From Arcanobacterium_A hippocoleae (lineage in GTDB: Bacteria; Actinomycetota; Actinomycetes; Actinomycetales; Actinomycetaceae), in the NCBI RefSeq assembly GCF_031456295.1, contig NZ_JAVDUJ010000001.1:806001-870000 (forward strand): 64,000 nt of DNA, in the 5' to 3' direction. The notes under the pieces were generated by a model. It was not told the origin of the DNA and searched no databases. It was given only the letters and a program-made list of their open reading frames with translations. Positions 63,297 to 64,000 of the stretch are shown in pieces. A program made the position numbers and the translations under genes. Each line of letters opens with the position of its first letter. The first letter of the stretch is position 1.

Positions 63297-64000
63297 TTAT
63301 ACGCTATCGGAGCGCGTCCGGTGTAATTCTTGTGGTAACTGTGAAGTATCTTTATCCTTCCGCCAGCCTTCGTCAAGCAATACTCGTGAAAAGGCAAGCC
63401 CCATCCCAATTGCCATTACAACAAAGAATACTTCAAAGATATTTTGCAGAGCATAGTTGATTGCCCCTTCGTTGATTGCCACGAGCCCACGATAAAAAGG
63501 AACACCCGGAATCATGATCACAACAGCAGGCACTGAAAGCGAAACACGCGAATGCGCAGTATTCCAGGCAATGAAAGTGGCAATTATTCCAATTACAAAA
63601 GCGGCAAACCCAACCGCTACATGCCATGGCACATTTGCAAACTCTTGCAGGAAGATCCGCCCGGCGTTAGCGAAAGCGCCTACGGTCGCTGCAGCAAGGC
63701 AAACTTTCCACGTGGCATTAAAGAGTACCGCGAATCCATATGCCGCAACGAAGGACGTTAAAATACGAAGCAAATACATTAAAGGCAAACTCAATGGCTC
63801 TGGAGAAACACCATTCACATTCCATGAAAAGATATGTGCAACAAACCAAATTGACAGCCCAGCAGAACCAAGCACCATAATGCAATAAGCGAAACGGTTA
63901 ATTGCCGATTGGAAATCACCACGCACAAAATCAAGCATTGCTGTAGTCAGCGGAAAACCCGGAATCAAATACAATACTGATGAAATAATACCGTATTCAT
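63297..64000 (-). CDS. Threonine/serine exporter family protein (ThrE-like), 5' end beyond window
   Basis: The minus-strand frame is open to the window end, so the gene is cut at its 5' side; about 233 residues are visible. It begins ...EYGIISSVLYLIPGFPLTTAMLDFVRGDFQSAINR and has several helices, with PAVVIMIPGVPFYRGLVAINEGAINYALQ, the ThrE repeat signature. The C-terminal tail is hydrophilic. Exports Thr/Ser in relatives. The visible start at 63974 (TTG) is not the true start. Confidence 0.8.
   Translation of the reverse strand, partial: EYGIISSVLYLIPGFPLTTAMLDFVRGDFQSAINRFAYCIMVLGSAGLSIWFVAHIFSWNVNGVSPEPLSLPLMYLLRILTSFVAAYGFAVLFNATWKVCLAAATVGAFANAGRIFLQEFANVPWHVAVGFAAFVIGIIATFIAWNTAHSRVSLSVPAVVIMIPGVPFYRGLVAINEGAINYALQNIFEVFFVVMAIGMGLAFSRVLLDEGWRKDKDTSQLPQELHRTRSDSV

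Overview
The window looks like a chromosomal segment of a fermentative actinobacterium of unusually low G+C (roughly 45-48% by eye). Evidence: an actinobacterial putA/putP pair, a Zn-free L32 beginning MAVPKRKMSRSNTRSRR, the ssb-ettA linkage, a DUF3516-type Ski2-like helicase, a pair of dynamin-like GTPases, many genes whose -10 box lies 6-7 nt before the start codon (leaderless transcripts), and a pyruvate formate-lyase very close to that of Bifidobacterium. An Actinomycetaceae-like organism is my best guess; species cannot be read from this. No phage, IS element or CRISPR array was seen; this is mostly core metabolism with dense, informative cis-regulation.

Layout. 1-3.5 kb: proline catabolism (putA, cut by the left edge) and Na+/proline symport (putP). 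3.8-8.1 kb: a CydD/CydC-like two-gene ABC exporter, then a Fur-box-like promoter driving two overlapping tiny membrane-protein genes. 8.1-11.4 kb: rpmF, a YigZ/IMPACT gene and the cysteine genes cysK and cysE, with a Cys-rich leader peptide before cysK. 11.5-19.6 kb: rpiB, peptidases pepO and pepN, malQ and a Cys-less PTS EIIB-like protein. 20-27.2 kb: tesB, a small membrane protein, ettA, ssb and the dynamin-like pair. 27.4-37.3 kb: tRNA-Arg and, on the minus strand, the pyrimidine operon leader-pyrC-carB-pyrK-pyrD-pyrF-pyrE-pyrB preceded by tRNA-Lys. 37.6-45.2 kb: an orphan ATP-grasp protein, tRNA-His, orn, a glycerophosphodiesterase with an MFS transporter, and the helicase. 45.4-50.1 kb: GH3 beta-glucosidase, a MetE-like protein, a YggS-like PLP protein. 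50.3-53.9 kb: a pyruvate formate-lyase system split into a large catalytic subunit, a separate glycyl-radical subunit and the activase. 54.2-61.3 kb: branched-chain amino-acid genes (ilvE, leuB, ilvC, ilvN, ilvB) with an ilv attenuator. 61.5-64 kb: an AspT/YidE-type transporter and a ThrE-type exporter cut by the right edge.

The most interesting points are (1) PFL naturally divided just before the glycyl-radical domain; (2) PyrB carrying only the zinc-ribbon part of PyrI as a C-terminal tail; (3) a pyr leader ORF of 137 codons that runs through an intrinsic terminator preceded by a U-rich stretch and ends in an ATGA overlap with pyrC, an arrangement like the E. coli pyrBI UTP-sensing attenuator; (4) Cys and Ile/Leu/Val leader peptides; (5) a Fur-like promoter for two unknown micro-membrane proteins; (6) a 36-bp perfect palindrome inside pepN.
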